Counted from the stretch's first letter, positions 10,037 to 21,874 are shown. The stretch is DNA of 64,000 nt from Mycoplasma collis ATCC 35278 (GCF_000701825.1 NZ_JNJY01000003.1:25434-89433); one strand, 5' to 3'. A program made the numbers and translations. The notes: generated from the sequence alone by a model not told the origin.

Positions 10037-12412
10037 TTATAATTTAAATTTATCACCAAATAGTGTTTTTACTTTTTCAATTTGTAATTCTTCAAGTGAT
10101 TTTTCGTTTATTTTTTTTAATGGTTCAAAATGCTCTGGTAATGATTTAGTTTGTTTAAGTCTTTCTCATTTTTCCATTGCGAATTTAAATAGTTTTTTTG
10201 TTATTGCGAAAACATATATTTCTTGACCGAATACATTTTGAAGCAATTCTTTAAATTCTACATCATTTTTACTATTATTAATTTTAAAAAGTGAAAAATT
10301 ATTTTCAGGATTTGCACTAATTAAAATAAAATCATCACTTGCTGTTATAAATTTACAATCATTAAATCATTCAATATAATTAGAAAATTTAGAATTATCT
10401 TGATGAATTTCAATATTTTGAAATTCAATCTTTCTTTTATCTTTAATTCTTTTTAATTTTGAATTTTGTGAATTTAAACCAAATAAATTAATTATTTCAT
10501 CTAAAGAATAAATATCATCATTTATTAATGAAAAATCACTTGTTAAATTAGGTAAATTTTCAATTATTGTATCACCAGTAATTTTTAAATTTAAATTCTC
10601 AATTTTATTTTCTTCATTAAAAAAATCATTATTTTTATCTTTTATCTCACTTACATCAAATTCTTCAGTAAGTTCTTGATAATTACTTGAAAACATTTTA
10701 TCATTAGATAAATTATCATTTATTTTTTCTTCTAATGTTTTATCACTAATAACATCATTTATTAAAAAATGATTTTCATTATTAAAACTTTTGTTATTTG
10801 CATTTACATTATTATTAAAAGAATTTTCAAGTAAATCATTATTTTCATTTTCGTTATCTTCTATTAATGAATAATTTGTAATTAAGTTATTTTTTTTAAC
10901 ATTTTTTTCAGTTTTAATGTTTTCATTATTTTGTATTAGATTATTATTTTGTGTTGTAAAAGTATTAGTATTTAAATCATCATTATTTTGATTATTGTTA
11001 CTATTATTTAAAAATTCAGAACTTAAAAATTCATTTTGAATTTTATTGATAAAATTTAATTCATTAGCATCTTCATTTAATTTATGCAATTCATGTAAAG
11101 GATTGTTTAAAAAACTATTTTTAGTTAAAAAATTATTTTCATTATTATTTTCATTAATTATATCAACCCTATAATTAGCAGTGTTATTGTGTTGATTATT
11201 ATTAAAATTATGATCAAAAAATTCTCTATTATTTATTTCATTATTTCTTTTATGTTCTTCATGACTTTTCACTATCTTTTCATAAGCATCATTTGTTTCT
11301 ATTTTTTGATTTGTGTTTTTTATTTCAACATTTTCATGATTTTTACTAATTATTTTTAAAAATGTTAATTCAAATGAGTTAGATAAATTATTGATAGTTA
11401 GTGAATTTTTTATAAATAAAATTAATTCGTCAATTATTCTTATAGCTAATTTATCATTTATATTAATTAGTGTTATTTCTTCACTATTTAAAATCTCTAA
11501 TAATGAAGTATTTTTTAATTTTTTATATATTAAAAAATCTTTTAAAATTGCTATTAAATCATGCGCTAATAACAAAATATCACATCCATTATTAATTAAT
11601 CTTTTTACTTTAGTTAATAAATTAAAAATATTATTTGTTTCAATTAAATTAATAATTTCTATAAGATCATTAATTGAAGCTAGTCCAAAAATAGTCTCTA
11701 CAGATTCAATTGTTATGTATGAATTTGTATAAATTATAACTTGTTCCAACATAGAAAGAGCATCTCTTAATGCTCCATCAGCTAATTTAGAGATTTTTTC
11801 AATTGCTTTATGTTCATAATTAATTTTTTCATTTTCTAAAATATCAATTAATCTTTTATAAATGATTTTATTTGATAATTTAGAAAAATTAAATTTTTGA
11901 ACTCTTGATAAAATTGTTAAAGGAATTTTGTGTAAATCAGTAGTTGCTAAAATAAAAATAGAATGATATGGAGGTTCTTCTAATGTTTTTAAAAGTGCAT
12001 TAAAGGCTGACTTAGATAACATATGAACTTCATCGATGATATAAATTTTATATTTTGAAGATGAAGGAGAATTTTGGATTTTTTCTTTTAATTCTCTTAT
12101 ATCATCCACGCTACTATTTGAAGCTGCATCCATTTCAATAATATCTAATGAACGTTCAATATTAGAAATACATTTATCACATGCATTTTGTTTTTCATCT
12201 TTTTCATCACAGTTTAAACTTGTAGCAAAAATTCTTGCTATCGATGTTTTCCCCGTTCCTCTTGGTCCAGTAAATAAATAAGCGTGTGATATTTTATTTA
12301 ATTTAATTATATTTCTTAATGTTTCTACAATAAATTCTTGACCTTGAATTTCATCAAATGTTTTTGGTCTATATGTACGGTATAAAGCTTTATAAATTTT
12401 TGTTTTTTCCAT
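10037..12412 (-). CDS. dnaX: DNA polymerase III subunit gamma/tau
   Basis: 791 residues. The N-terminal AAA+ part is canonical: YRPKTFDEIQGQ, Walker A GPRGTGKTS, a zinc site (CD...CDKC), Walker B with IIDEVHMLSKSAFNALLKTLEEPP, and ILSRVQKFNF (SRC). From about residue 365 to 640 there is a long Asn/Glu/Asp-rich low-complexity stretch, followed by a short C-terminal domain reached through a UGA Trp. The family is usually 550-650 residues, so this linker is large. A GTG six bases upstream is in frame, but AGAGGG lies at ideal distance from the ATG at 12412. No programmed frameshift site was recognised. Confidence 0.95.
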
Positions 12413-12495
12413 ATACACCCTCTTTTAATTCTTGTTGTTTAATTTAATTAATTATTATTTTAATTCATTTTTTAAAAAATAAATTAAAATAATTT

Positions 12496-12531
12496 GATAA
12501 AAAAATAACACATATTTTTGATGTGTTATTT
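12496..12531 (-). terminator. Terminator downstream of gapA
   Basis: AATAACACAT pairs with ATGTGTTATT around a 7-base loop; on the minus strand a T run follows. It ends gapA, or serves as a boundary before dnaX. Confidence 0.8.
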
Positions 12532-12556
12532 GTAATTTATTAACGTTGATTAAAAA

Positions 12557-13555
<999 letters not shown>

Positions 13556-13627
13556 ATTTTAAAACCTTTCATTTAATTAATTTATTTGAAATTATAATAT
13601 TTTTTTAATTAAAAAAAAATAAAAAAA

Positions 13628-13669
13628 ACCATTTTTTAAAACAGGTTGAAAACATGTTTTAAAAAATGG
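13628..13669 (-). terminator. Terminator of tRNA-His that overlaps the CCA end
   Basis: CCATTTTTTAAAACA and TGTTTTAAAAAATGG form a 15-bp stem with T residues after it on the minus strand. The upstream arm begins with the encoded CCA of the tRNA, so stem and mature 3' end share bases. Confidence 0.8.
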
Positions 13670-13743
13670 GGCAGATGACGGGGATTGAACCCGCGAATGT
13701 CGGAACCACAACCCGATGCGTTAGCCATTTCGCCACATCTGCC
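13667..13743 (-). tRNA. tRNA-His (GTG)
   Basis: The minus strand folds as a full cloverleaf. The anticodon arm is TCGGG-TTGTGGT-TCCGA with anticodon GTG. The T arm is GCGGGTTCGATCCCCGT. The extra 5' G that marks tRNA-His is encoded at 13743 and pairs with the discriminator C. CCA is encoded at 13669-13667. Confidence 0.97.
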
Positions 13744-13784
13744 AAATTACTTTTTAATTATAGCAAAAAAAATATTTTTTTTGA

Positions 13785-14108
13785 CTAAATTTTACATTCA
13801 CATAAAATTTTTTCAAAATATTTAGTATTTTCTTCAACAATTAATCTAATTAAGTTACCATATTTTTTTTTAAAAGTTTCTGATAAAAAGTAAAATCTTT
13901 CTTTTTTTTCTATTTTATTTTGAATAATCCCATGATTTTTTAAATAAATTAAATTCGCTGAAATATTTGGTTGGGAAATTTTGAAAAATTGCGTTAAATA
14001 ATTAACATTACATTTATTGCAATCACAGAAAAATAAATGCACTATTATATTTAATTTTATTTTAGAAGATAATATTTTTAAAATTTTTTGAATATTTTGT
14101 TTATTCAT
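13785..14108 (-). CDS. ArsR-family (SmtB/ArsR) transcriptional regulator
   Basis: 107 residues. LSSKIKLNIIVHLFF then FKISQPNISANLIYLKNHGII is a winged helix of the ArsR family, with the recognition helix ISQPNISANL. Several Cys residues (CDCNKC near residue 29, CEC at the C-terminus) could sense a metal. It is divergent from a lipoprotein gene, an HMA-domain protein and a P1B-type ATPase, so it is likely to repress that set and to be released by a soft metal such as Cu, Zn or Cd. The 86-base gap between the divergent genes contains AT-rich dyads where an operator would lie. Confidence 0.85.
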   Translation of the reverse strand: MNKQNIQKILKILSSKIKLNIIVHLFFCDCNKCNVNYLTQFFKISQPNISANLIYLKNHGIIQNKIEKKERFYFLSETFKKKYGNLIRLIVEENTKYFEKILCECKI

Positions 14109-14194
14109 AATATAATAATTTTAACATATTTTAAAAATATATCTATATTAACTATATAATAAAATTTAAATAACTTTTCAAAAGGAATTAAAAA

Positions 14195-14758
14195 ATGAAA
14201 AAAACGAAAGCTATAAAATATATATTAAGTTTATTTATTTTATTTTTTACACTTTTAATAACAAGTTGTGACAAAGCAACAATGAATAAAAGTGATGAAA
14301 TTGTAGTCGATTATAATAATGATGAAACAATTGATCGTGACTATGAAATTGATCAAAAATTAAAAGATAAAATTAATTTTTCAGAAAAAGAAGATCATTA
14401 TATTGATATTAAAGAGCAATATAAAACATCTTTTAATTTATCTAATGTAAAAATTAAAATTCTTGAGGCTAATTTTGATGAATTTGTTAAAAAATATGAA
14501 AAAATTAAATCAAATTACACTGGCAATTCAATTAGTTTAGTGTTTGAAAAAATGATCGACAAAAAAGAAATAGAAATAAAAAATTATTTTGATTTAAAAA
14601 ATAAAATAAATAATAATAGAGTTTTTTGTTTATTTATTAAATTACATTATTTAGAAAATAAAAAAGTTTTTTTTATAAAATTATCTATAGGTAGAAAGCA
14701 TAACGATCATTTTCATTTCTCTGATTATAAGCAATTTACTATATATTTTAAAAATTAA
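14195..14758 (+). CDS. Putative lipoprotein next to the metal ATPase
   Basis: 187 residues. A signal peptide with hydrophobic core and lipobox ITSC (Cys at about residue 25) predicts an acylated surface protein. The body is Lys/Asp/Glu-rich with no recognised domain; GRKHNDHFHFSD near the C-terminus has three His in a short span that could bind a metal. It precedes the HMA protein by about 80 bases and faces the ArsR-type gene, which suggests a role in metal binding at the surface. Function is not known. Confidence 0.8.
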   Translation: MKKTKAIKYILSLFILFFTLLITSCDKATMNKSDEIVVDYNNDETIDRDYEIDQKLKDKINFSEKEDHYIDIKEQYKTSFNLSNVKIKILEANFDEFVKKYEKIKSNYTGNSISLVFEKMIDKKEIEIKNYFDLKNKINNNRVFCLFIKLHYLENKKVFFIKLSIGRKHNDHFHFSDYKQFTIYFKN

Positions 14759-14839
14759 AGTACATCATATAATAAAAATGTTATATAATAAATTTATTAT
14801 GTTATAATTATTTTATAAAATATTTGAATAAGGAGGAAA

Positions 14840-15049
14840 ATGAAAAATTTTTATTTCGAAATTAATATAAAATGCATTTCTTGCAAAATAAATATTGAAA
14901 AAATAATGAAAAATTATCCCGATTTAAGCTATGAATTAGATTTTTTTCAAAAAAAAATAGAAATTTTCACTGAAAATGAAAATTATAATGTAGACAAAAT
15001 AAAAAAAATATTTGCTTCAAATGGATATGAACTTAATGAAATTGAATAA
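14840..15049 (+). CDS. Heavy-metal-associated (HMA) domain protein
   Basis: 69 residues, a single ferredoxin-like HMA fold. The metal loop is KCISCKIN, matching CxxC of copper chaperones (GMxCxxC) although the leading Gly-Met is absent. Good ribosome site AGGAGG seven bases before the ATG. It overlaps the ATPase gene, so it is probably a metallochaperone or a detached N-terminal metal-binding domain of that pump. Confidence 0.85.
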   Translation: MKNFYFEINIKCISCKINIEKIMKNYPDLSYELDFFQKKIEIFTENENYNVDKIKKIFASNGYELNEIE

Positions 15050-17024
15050 TTTTTTTAAAAAAAGAAAAATAAAAATTTTTACACAATTAATATTTTTTAT
15101 TTTTATTTTTGTTTTAATGTTTTTGCATTTTTTAGTAGGTTCAAAAATTAATAATACAACAAAAAATGTATTAACATTAATATTAATTATCTTTTCATTT
15201 TTTGTTGTTTTTTATTTAGAAATCAAAAGTTTTATTCAGTACAAATTAGTTTTTAAAAAAATTTTAACAATGGAACTTTTAATTTCTTTTTCATCTCATA
15301 TTGCTTTTTTTTATTCATTTTTTAATCAAATAATTTTGTTTTCAATAAATAAAAATTTAAATTTAGATAAATCGTTTTGAGAAATACCTATAACATTATT
15401 TTTCTTTTATAATATTGGTAAATTAATTGAAGAAAAGTTATTATTTAAATCAAATGAAGGTATTCAAAATATATTAAATTTATTAAAAAATAAAAATATT
15501 TCTGTTTTAAGAAATGATAAATGAGAAACTGTTAATTCCAATTTAATAAAAAAAGATGAGATTATTAAAGTTAAAAAAGGTGAAAATGTTTTATTTGATT
15601 CGGTTTTAATTAGCGATAGTGCAATTTTAAATTTTTCATCTATAAACGGTGAAAGCAAAAACAAAATTTTTAAAAAAGATGATGTAATCCTTTCTGGTTG
15701 TATAAATGAAGGTGAAATCTTTTTAGCTAAAACCTTAAAAGATATGAAAAATTCGTATATTAGTCAAATTTTTAAAAAACTTCAAAGTATGTTAAATAAC
15801 AAAACAAAAATCGTTATTATAAGCGAAAAAATTATTAAATATTTTATTCCTTTTATTTTATTAATATCTTTTTTAGCTTTTATAATTTGATTAAATCTAG
15901 GTTATTTTATTAAGCCTCAAAATTTTCATAAGTTATATTCAGGACCGAGAGAAAATTTTTTACATGATGCAATTTGAGTATCTTGTGCTGTTTTAGTTGT
16001 TGCTTGTCCTTGTGCTTTTGGAATAGCAGCTCCTATAGCAATATATTCTTCATCAATTTTATCTTCTCAAAACAACATTTTATTTTCAAATGCAAATGTT
16101 TATGAAAAAATCATTAATTCTAAAACTATTGTTTTTGATAAAACTGGAACATTAACCGAAGCAAAAAGTAAAATTACTAAAGAATTATGAATGGATATAA
16201 CTAAAAAAAATATTTTAAAAAGTTTAGTTTATAATTCTGATCATCCAATTTCACAAACTATAAATGAATATTTAATTGATAGTGAAATATATAAAATAAA
16301 TAATTTTTATGAAAAAATTGGACAAGGAATTATTGGCGAATATCAAGGAAAAGAATATAAATTTATTTCGCTTAAAGCCGTTAAATCATTAAATATAGAA
16401 TTAAATGAAAATATAACTAACTATAATTTATTTTTTTTAGAAAATAACAATATAATAGCTGCATTTAAATCAGAAAATGTTTTAAAAAAGAATGCAAAAA
16501 ATTTAATAGAAAAATTAAAAAATGAAAAATATAATATTTATATATTATCAGGGGATTCTAAAAACAATGTTCTAAATATTGCTAATCAACTAAAAATAAA
16601 TAATTATTTTTATGAACTCTTACCTGAAAAAAAATTAGAAATTATAGATGAACTCAAAAAGAAAAATAATGTAATTTTTGTTGGTGATGGTTTAAATGAT
16701 ATACTCGCTATGAAAAAAGCTGATTTATCTATTAGTTTTTCAAGTGGTAATGATTTAACAAATTCTATTTCAGATATTACATTATTAGAAGATGATTTAA
16801 GCTTGATAAATAAAAGTTTTTTTATCATTAAAAAAACATCCAAATTAATAAAATTAAATTTTACTTGAGCATTTTTGTTTAATTTTGTTATGATACCATT
16901 AGCTTTATTTGGAGTAATAGTGCCAACTTTAGCAATGTTTTTAATGGTTTCTTCAAGTATTTTTTTAATTTTAAACACAATACTATTTAATAAATGAAAT
17001 AAGAAAAAATTAAAGCTAATTTAA
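15036..17024 (+). CDS. P1B-type metal-transporting ATPase (Cu-type)
   Basis: About 662 residues, read through several UGA Trp codons. Membrane helices in the first 120 residues, the ion-path motif CPCAFGIAAP (CPC of copper pumps), the phosphorylation site DKTGTLT, SDHPIS (the HP motif), the hinge VGDGLNDILAM, and a C-terminal MVSSS helix are in normal order. The actuator motif TGES reads NGES (SSINGES). The start is uncertain: ATG at 15021, 15027 and 15036 are in frame and all overlap the HMA gene; 15036 gives the least overlap. The N-terminal HMA domain is absent and is supplied by the preceding small gene. A Cu(I) exporter is likely. Confidence 0.88.
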
Positions 17025-17043
17025 TTTGAAAAGTTATGTTTAT

Positions 17044-17086
17044 ACTAGATTTTAAAGTATTAAAATCTAGTTTTTTTTTTTTTTTT
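17044..17086 (+). terminator. Terminator between converging ATPase and RpiR-type genes
   Basis: ACTAGATTTTA pairs with TAAAATCTAGT followed by 16 or more T. The opposite strand also has A/T flanks, so it may work both ways. Confidence 0.9.
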
Positions 17087-17102
17087 ATTTTTTAAATGTA
17101 AT

Positions 17103-17909
17103 TCAATCATTTAAAATTTGAAAGCTTTTTTTTAAATTTTCTTTATATTCGCTTTTTAAATTTAAAATAAAATTAAATAAAAAATCTAAAATTATTAAGC
17201 TTATTACTTTTGATGATGAAGGGAAAAATCTATTTTTATCATAAATTTTTGTATAAGATATTTTAATATCATAAAAATGAAAATTTTTTTTAATTTCAGG
17301 GCTTATTAAAATAATTTTTATATTTAAATCTTTTGCTTTTTTTAAAATAAATAATATTTCTTTGTTTTTAAAATCTTTAGTTAAACAAATAATTGCATCA
17401 TTATTATTTAACGTCCCTAATAATGGTAATAAAATATGAAAATTTTGATCAAAAATAATATTTTTGCCAATTTTTTGCATATTTGAAGAAAATTCATTCA
17501 AACTAATAGCGCTTGAACCCATTCCAAATAAAAGAATTTTCTCTGCATTATTTAAAACATAACCTGCTTTTTTTATATCATTAAAGTTTTTTTCATTTAT
17601 AAAATTTTTTATTGCTAATTTTTGTGCTTTTAAAAGGGATAAAAATTCTTCTTCTAAAAATGTTTTTTTATCAAGATTTAGATTTTTAACTTCAATAATT
17701 CTTTTGTTTATAAAAACAACTAACTGTCTATAGTTTTTAAAATCCATTTTTTTAGCAAAACGCGAAATAGTAGCGACAGAAACAAATATTTTATTTGCAA
17801 ATTCTTTAATGGTTAAGTTAAATTCATCTTTTTCGTAAGAGTTTATAAAATTTAAAATTTCAATTTCAATTTCAGTTAAATGTTTTAATTTATCTATAAA
17901 TAAATACAT
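17103..17909 (-). CDS. RpiR/MurR-family sugar-phosphate regulator
   Basis: 268 residues. An N-terminal helix-turn-helix (LTIKEFANKIFVSVATISRF, then AKKMDFKNYRQL) is followed by a SIS sugar-isomerase domain (LLFGMGSSAISLNEFS). Such regulators sense phosphosugars. It is divergent from rpe and the ascorbate-type PTS operon with about 145 bases between the starts, so control of that operon is likely. No operator dyad was assigned. Confidence 0.88.
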   Translation of the reverse strand: MYLFIDKLKHLTEIEIEILNFINSYEKDEFNLTIKEFANKIFVSVATISRFAKKMDFKNYRQLVVFINKRIIEVKNLNLDKKTFLEEEFLSLLKAQKLAIKNFINEKNFNDIKKAGYVLNNAEKILLFGMGSSAISLNEFSSNMQKIGKNIIFDQNFHILLPLLGTLNNNDAIICLTKDFKNKEILFILKKAKDLNIKIILISPEIKKNFHFYDIKISYTKIYDKNRFFPSSSKVISLIILDFLFNFILNLKSEYKENLKKSFQILND

Positions 17910-18053
17910 ATAAAAAATTTTAATTTAATGTTAATTTAATAAAAAAAATATGTAAAAAATTTACAAAATTAATTTAAAACTTGAAAATAAATAACTATAT
18001 TTTTTATATTCTAATTATTAAAAATAAAATTATTTTTGGGTTAAAAAAGTAAA

Positions 18054-18704
18054 ATGAAGTATTCTCAAAGTATTTGTGCTATTAATTTATTTCAAATTGA
18101 AAAAGTCATTAAAAAATTATTGAAAAACAAAATAAATAACGTCCATGTTGATTTTATGGATGGCCATTATGTTAATAATTTTGGACTTAATTTTGATATT
18201 GCAAAATATTTAATAAATAAATATCCTAAAATAAATTTTGATGCTCATTTAATGGTAAAAAAACCCATTAAATATTTAAAAAAATTAATTGATATTGGAT
18301 TTAAAACAATTTTTATACCTTTAGATCAAATAAGTGAAATTAAATATTTAAAAATATTAAAAAAATATCCAAATATTTTTTTTGGTGTAATGATTAAATC
18401 GGAAAATAATGTTGAAGAATATTACAATATTATAAAAAATTCAAAAGTTATTCTATTAATGACAATTGATAAAATTGGTGGAACGGGCGAAAGTTTAAAT
18501 ACAAAATTATTAAATAAAGTTTTTCAAATAAAAAAAATTAATAAAAATATAACTATATATTCAGATGGCGGATTAAGAAAAGAAAATGCTTATTTATTCA
18601 AAAAATATTTAATTGATATTTCTATTGGAGGTTCAATTATTTATGCATTTGAAAATATAGATAAATTTTCTAACTGATGAAATGATGAAATGATCAATTC
18701 TTAA
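18054..18704 (+). CDS. rpe: Ribulose-phosphate 3-epimerase family protein
   Basis: 216 residues, close to the family's 220. VHVDFMDGHYV holds the metal ligands of the TIM barrel; FDAHLMV is the next conserved strand; IYSDGGLRKEN and GGSIIY form the phosphate-binding end. The loop normally reading PGFGGQ is KIGGTGES, so the family is safe but exact substrate (ribulose-5-P or a related ketose phosphate) is less so. First gene of a co-directional run with the ascorbate PTS and transketolase. It ends with two adjacent UGA Trp codons, and its last 23 bases are shared with the next gene. Confidence 0.85.
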
Positions 18705-19326
18705 TGTTTCAGTTATTATTTTTGCTGTTGTTTTAGGACTTATTTTAATAATTACAATTTTTTGAAGACTTTTTGATTTTTATATTAAAAAAAATAAAAA
18801 CGAAAATTTAAATGATCTTGGTTTTTTTGATAAAAAGACAATAAGATTAATCAGTGATTTTGAAAAATTAGATAATGAAATTTTAATTAATATTTTAGTT
18901 AAAAATAAATTTAGTGTTAAAAAATATTCTATTTTTAATCAATTAATTATTAATAATAATTACATTTATTCATTATCAAATTTAATTAGTTTTAATAGAG
19001 ACGATAAAATTTTAATAAATAAAAATGGTTTGTTTTTGAATGCTAAAAAAATAAAAAAAATTGAAAATTGAAATCCTATTTGATTGTATGATCAAAAAAA
19101 ATGACTTGAATGAAAATTTAAAGATAAACAATTTAAAATTATTATTTTAATTGACGAAAATATGTTAATTGATAATATAGATAATCAAACAGAGTTTGAA
19201 ATTTTTAAAATCTCTCAACTTAAAAATGAATTAATAAAAAACGAAACAAAAAAAATTAATATTCAAAAAGTTAAAAAAATTTTTTTAACAAATAATATTT
19301 TTAAAACAAAAAATAATGGAAATTAA
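18682..19326 (+). CDS. Unrecognised protein with one N-terminal membrane helix
   Basis: 214 residues. One hydrophobic segment (about residues 6-28, with VIIFAVVLGLILIITIFW) and then a Lys/Asn/Ile-rich region with five Trp, probably outside or under the membrane. No family recognised. The start overlaps rpe; ATG 18682 or 18685 are equal choices. The stop overlaps the following small gene. Location between rpe and the PTS suggests a role with uptake or assembly of that system. Confidence 0.75.
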
Positions 19327-19612
19327 TGAAAAAAATAAATTAATAAATAAAATTATCGAACTCTATGATGTAGAAGAAAATGAAATTAAAAATTTATCAA
19401 TTGATGAATTAAAAACTAAATTAAATATGCTTGAAAAAAAGCAAGCCTTTATCAATAAAAATCCTAATAGTTTTTTTTATATAAAATCTTTGCCTTTGCC
19501 AAAAAAGGTAAAACAAATTAATTCAACAATTCCTGGATGAATTATTTTTTTTATTTTTATTCTTTTGCTAGCATCTACTTTTGTAATTTTTTTAATTTTG
19601 GCATTAATTTAG
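19316..19612 (+). CDS. Small tail-anchored protein, unrecognised
   Basis: 98 residues, with a charged N-terminal helix region (residues 1-45, coiled-coil-like Lys/Glu/Leu spacing) and a single C-terminal membrane segment (about residues 76-98) reached through a UGA Trp. The ATG lies 11 bases before the stop of the preceding gene, and an AGGAG at its stop serves the next gene. Probably works with the preceding membrane protein. Confidence 0.75.
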
Positions 19613-19619
19613 GAGAAAA

Positions 19620-20066
19620 ATGAAATTATTTGATAATAAAATGATGAAATTTATTTCTGATGATTTAAATTGAAAACAAGTAATAAATGAAGGGGTTAAA
19701 ATTTTAGTCGAAAATGATAAAGCAACTTATGAGCTTGAGACTAAAATTTTAGAAATAACTAAACAATATGGAGCTTATTATGTTCTTGAAAAAGGGCTTG
19801 CTCTTTTGCACGCTCCTGCTGGTAGTTATTCAAAACAAGCTGCAATGTCTACATTGATTTTAAAAAATGAAACTTGCTTTAATAATCAAAAAGATAAATG
19901 CGCTAAAATAGTTTGCACCCTTAGTTCACCTGACAATAATCAACATATTGATTTAATTACACAATTTGGAAAATATTTTATGGATGAAAACTTTAAAAAT
20001 CAAGCTTTTAATGTTAAAACATTAGAAGAGTTTATGATTTTGGTAAAGGAAAAAGATGAAAATTAA
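19620..20066 (+). CDS. ulaC: PTS ascorbate-type EIIA component
   Basis: 148 residues. GAYYVLEKGLALLHAPAG contains the phosphorylated His of the mannitol/ascorbate EIIA fold (usually MPHARP); the residues round it differ (LLHAPAG), as in mycoplasma UlaC. A good ribosome site (AGGAGAAAA) sits seven bases upstream. Followed by matching EIIB and EIIC genes. The start of ulaB is inside its last codons. Confidence 0.88.
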
Positions 20067-20328
20067 ATGTGTTTGTGGCTCTGGTCTTGGATCATCATTA
20101 CTTTTAGAAATGAATGTAAAAATGGTTTTAGATAAACTTAATGTTAACTATGAATCAGTGGAGCATACTAATATTTCTTCATTTAATAAAAATGAAGCTG
20201 ATTTTGTAGTTGTAGGAGCTGATGTTGCTCCTGCTTTAGATTTTGATAAAGATAAAATGATTATTTTAACTAATATTTTATCTAAACAAGAATTAGAAGA
20301 AAAACTAATTAAATTTTTAAAATTATAG
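20056..20328 (+). CDS. ulaB: PTS ascorbate-type EIIB component
   Basis: 90 residues with CVCGSGLGSSLLL at the N-terminus: the phosphocysteine loop of the ascorbate/lactose EIIB fold. It receives phosphate from EIIA and passes it to the sugar acid during entry. It overlaps ulaC by 11 bases and stops eight bases before ulaA. Confidence 0.92.
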   Translation: MKIKCVCGSGLGSSLLLEMNVKMVLDKLNVNYESVEHTNISSFNKNEADFVVVGADVAPALDFDKDKMIILTNILSKQELEEKLIKFLKL

Positions 20329-20335
20329 GAGAATA

Positions 20336-21874
20336 ATGAATTTTGGTTATTGAATGCTAGATTTCATTAAAACTTTTGTTGGAACACCAGCTTTATTAGT
20401 TGGAATCTTTACTATGATTGGTGCACTAACTTTAAGAAAAAAATTATCTCAAGTTATTATAAGCACTTTTAAAGTTATAGTAGGATTTTTAATTTTAGGT
20501 GGTGGTGCCGGAGTTTTAGTTGGATCACTAACAAAATTTCAACCTGTATTTCAAGAAGTTTATAAATTAAATGGTGTTATCCCAAATAACGATGGATTTG
20601 CAGGTGCTATTTCTAAAGCATTACCTTTAATTACCACGCTAGGTAGTTTAATTATGCTTTTAGGAATGATTTTTAATATTTTACTGGCTTTATTTTCAAG
20701 ATTTAAATATGTCTATTTATCAGGGCATGTTTTATACTATACATCATTGATGTTAGCTATCGTAATGTATGTAATTGGTTTTGATTTTGAAAACAATGCC
20801 GGAGATTTTGCTCTTAGTTTAATCTCAGGAGCACTAATTATGGCGATGTATATGGTGCTAAGTCCTGCATCAGCCCAAAGATATACAAAACAAATTGTAG
20901 GAACTGATGAAATCGCATTAGGACATACAGGAGGATTTGGTTATGCTCTTAGCGGTTTAATTGGTGAAGTTATTTATAAAATAAGAAAAAAACCAATTTT
21001 ATCTACTGAAGCAATTAAATTCCCTCAAAAACTTTTTTTCTTTAGAAATACTTTAGTATCTATCACTATAACTGTTTTTGTATTTTATTTATTTGCATTT
21101 TTACCTGCTGGAATTATGTATGAACTTGGTAAAATCAAAGAAGAAGTTAATGGTGTTAAAAGTGAAGCGTTTGAAATTCTTTCAGGAAATAATTGAGTAA
21201 TTACAATGTTTGTTCAAGCATTTACCTTTACTGCTGGAGTTGAAATTATTCTTGCTGGGGTTAGACTTTTTGTTGGTGAACTTGTACCTATGTTTAAAGG
21301 AATAAGTGATAAATTAATTAAAAATTCTAAAGTAGCTGTCGATTGTCCTGTTGTTTTCCCTTATGCTCCTAATGCTGTATTAATTGGATTTATTTCATCA
21401 TTTGCAGCCGGAATTATAGGGATGGCTATAACTATTGGTCTTGGGGCTGGAAAAGTTATTCCTGTTATAATTTTACCAGGTCTTGTACCTCACTTTTTCT
21501 TAGGTGCAACATCTGGTGTATATGGTAATGTTAAAGGTGGAATTTTAGGTGCTATAATTGGACCATTTGTTGGCGGATTAATTATTACACTCGTACCAGT
21601 ATTTTTCGTTTTAGGAAATTGAACACCAACAGATAATAACTCTTTAGGACTTTTAATAGCTTCTAATGCTAAAGATAATGAAAATGTCAATTTAACATCT
21701 TTAAATTGAGGAGATACCGATTATATAATAGGTTATATTCCTGGAATATTAGGGCTAATTCCTAAAGTTGGTAAATATATTGCCTTTGGTGTTACATTAG
21801 CAGCATTTATAGCATTTATTATTGATGGAACAATTTTAAAAGTTAAAACTAAAAAATGAAAAACAGCAAAATAA
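20336..21874 (+). CDS. ulaA: PTS ascorbate-type EIIC permease
   Basis: 512 residues, many membrane helices. GTPALLVG, FLILGGGAGVLVGSL, and the Gly-rich GHTGGFGYALSGLIG loop are typical of UlaA. The start was set at ATG 20336 because AGGAG lies four bases upstream; the next Met is at 20354 after a UGA Trp. In known systems it imports L-ascorbate or related acids; substrate here is inferred. The last 19 bases overlap tkt. Confidence 0.9.

Noticed and set aside
9745..10059. Extended N-terminus of the EbfC-type protein
   Set aside because: Overlaps the dnaX end and adds a basic stretch absent from the family; ATG 10020 preferred.
11391..11732. 113-codon open frame opposite dnaX
   Set aside because: Opposite strand of the conserved DnaX domain; no ribosome site or family.
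12410..12418. GTG start for dnaX
   Set aside because: Only one base from the ribosome site; ATG at 12412 has normal spacing.
16610..16978. 122-codon open frame opposite the P1B ATPase
   Set aside because: Covers the antisense of the conserved hinge and last helices; no start context.
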